Positions 4,742 to 5,439 of a stretch of 5,439 nt of DNA are shown here, in pieces. Numbering within the stretch: the first letter of the stretch is position 1; every line of letters begins with the position of its first letter. The DNA lies in assembly GCA_031259345.1 (NCBI GenBank), contig JAIRLQ010000434.1, positions 1 through 5,439 of the forward strand, given 5' to 3'. Source of the stretch: Treponema sp. GTDB taxonomy: Bacteria; Spirochaetota; Spirochaetia; Treponematales; Breznakiellaceae. The translations under genes and the position numbers were made by a program. The notes under the pieces were generated by a model. That model saw only the letters and a program-made list of their open reading frames with translations, had not been told where the DNA came from and did not search any database.

Positions 4742-5439
4742 ATGGATAAAATTACGCTGGGCTACGCGCCCACGAGACGGAGTATATTCAGCGCCCCGGA
4801 CGCGCTGAAGTACCGGAACCTTACGAAGAAGCGCCTTGAGGAATTGGGGGTGAGCATCGTCGATATTGACGACATCAACGGCGAAGGGCTTTTCTACGAT
4901 GTTAATGATACGCCCCGGATAATCGAAAAATTCAGCGCCGCCGGTGTTGGCGGGCTGTTTTTCCCGCACTGCAATTTCGGCACGGAATACGCGGTGGCTG
5001 ACCTGGCGCGAAAGATGAATCTGCCGGTACTGCTCTGGGGTCCTCGGGACGAGCGGCCCGACGAGGCGGGCATACGCCTGCGGGACAGCCAGTGCGGGCT
5101 TTTCGCGACGGGCAAAGTGTTGCGCCGTTTCCACGCGCCTTTTACCTATATGACCACCTGCCACCTTGAGGACGCGGAATTCACGCGCGGTCTTAACGTG
5201 TTCCTGCGGGTGTGCAATGTCGTAAAGGTGTTCCGGCGTATCAGGATTCTGCAAATCTCAACGCGCCCCTACGACTTTCTTACAACGATGTGTAACGAGG
5301 GTGAGCTGCTTGAGCAATTCAACATTCAGCTTGCCCCTATACCAATGACAGAACTTACCGAAGCGTTTAAGACGGCGAAAGACACGGACGAAACCCGGAA
5401 AACAGCCGCGTTTATCCGTGAAAAGATGGAGATTAAGAC
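4742..5439 (+). CDS. L-fucose/L-arabinose isomerase-like sugar isomerase, N-terminal part
   Basis: This cytoplasmic enzyme of the L-fucose/L-arabinose isomerase superfamily would interconvert an aldose and a ketose; the exact sugar cannot be read from this part. The ATG at 4742-4744 follows GGAGGAG (4730-4736) at five bases. The frame stays open for 232 codons to the window edge, so the C-terminal metal-binding and catalytic half is missing; relatives are about 450-500 residues. Visible family features are the nucleotide-fold-like first domain with VSIVDIDDING, GVGGLFFPHCNFGTEYAVADLA (68-88), LPVLLWGPRDE (94-104), and a second domain beginning with RILQISTRPYDFLTTMCNEGELLEQFNI (168-195), which carries the family's RP...F and NEGELL pattern. 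It is transcribed away from the uptake operon, probably with the 63-codon gene upstream, and likely processes the imported sugar. The 120 bases before it hold the repeat at 4666 and the palindrome at 4706. Confidence 0.85.
   Translation, partial: MDKITLGYAPTRRSIFSAPDALKYRNLTKKRLEELGVSIVDIDDINGEGLFYDVNDTPRIIEKFSAAGVGGLFFPHCNFGTEYAVADLARKMNLPVLLWGPRDERPDEAGIRLRDSQCGLFATGKVLRRFHAPFTYMTTCHLEDAEFTRGLNVFLRVCNVVKVFRRIRILQISTRPYDFLTTMCNEGELLEQFNIQLAPIPMTELTEAFKTAKDTDETRKTAAFIREKMEIK

Noticed and set aside
4721..5254. 177-codon minus-strand frame opposite the isomerase
   Set aside because: The plus strand is open for 232 codons with isomerase family sequence and a strong ribosome site, so this is its shadow.

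Overview
The window looks like about 5.4 kb of a spirochaete chromosome, most likely a Treponema of the termite-gut type. This rests on roughly balanced GC in the genes, strong AGGAG ribosome sites, spirochaete-style lipoprotein signals, an Ala-Asn-Gly-Gly-Gly-Glu start to the mature binding protein, and a short relative of a DNA-binding family I associate with treponemes. The species assignment is inference from sequence style.

Two transcription units diverge from an AT-rich control region at about 4252-4429. Leftward (minus strand) runs a sugar-uptake operon. Its order is a ribose-type periplasmic binding protein (4251-3295), a large lipoprotein of the DUF1593/Sde182 nucleoside-hydrolase-like family (3230-1349), a DUF2291 lipoprotein (1175-504), and the first 167 residues of a sugar ABC transporter ATPase (501 to the edge). 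The permease is expected beyond the left edge. Rightward (plus strand) lie a 63-residue truncated relative of a DNA-binding-domain protein (4430-4621) and the first 232 residues of an L-fucose/L-arabinose-isomerase-like sugar isomerase (4742 to the edge). A plausible reading is a pentose or polyol uptake locus facing its catabolic genes, with the extra lipoprotein perhaps releasing sugar from a glycoside or nucleoside outside the inner membrane.

The most striking signal is a run of 12 G (C on the coding strand) at 3201-3212. It sits inside the 5' end of the hydrolase-like lipoprotein gene, between an ATG with a good ribosome site (3228-3230) and the hydrophobic part of the signal peptide. With 12 C the ATG is out of frame and stops after 20 codons. 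With 11 (or 14) C it reads straight into a complete lipoprotein signal peptide ending in Leu-Thr-Gly-Cys. This is the layout of an ON/OFF slipped-strand switch, here caught OFF, unless the count is an assembly error.

A second unusual element lies just upstream of the DUF2291 lipoprotein gene. It is a 46-bp near-palindrome flanked by a 9-bp direct repeat that duplicates the TATAAGGAG ribosome site, resembling a tiny mobile hairpin insertion.
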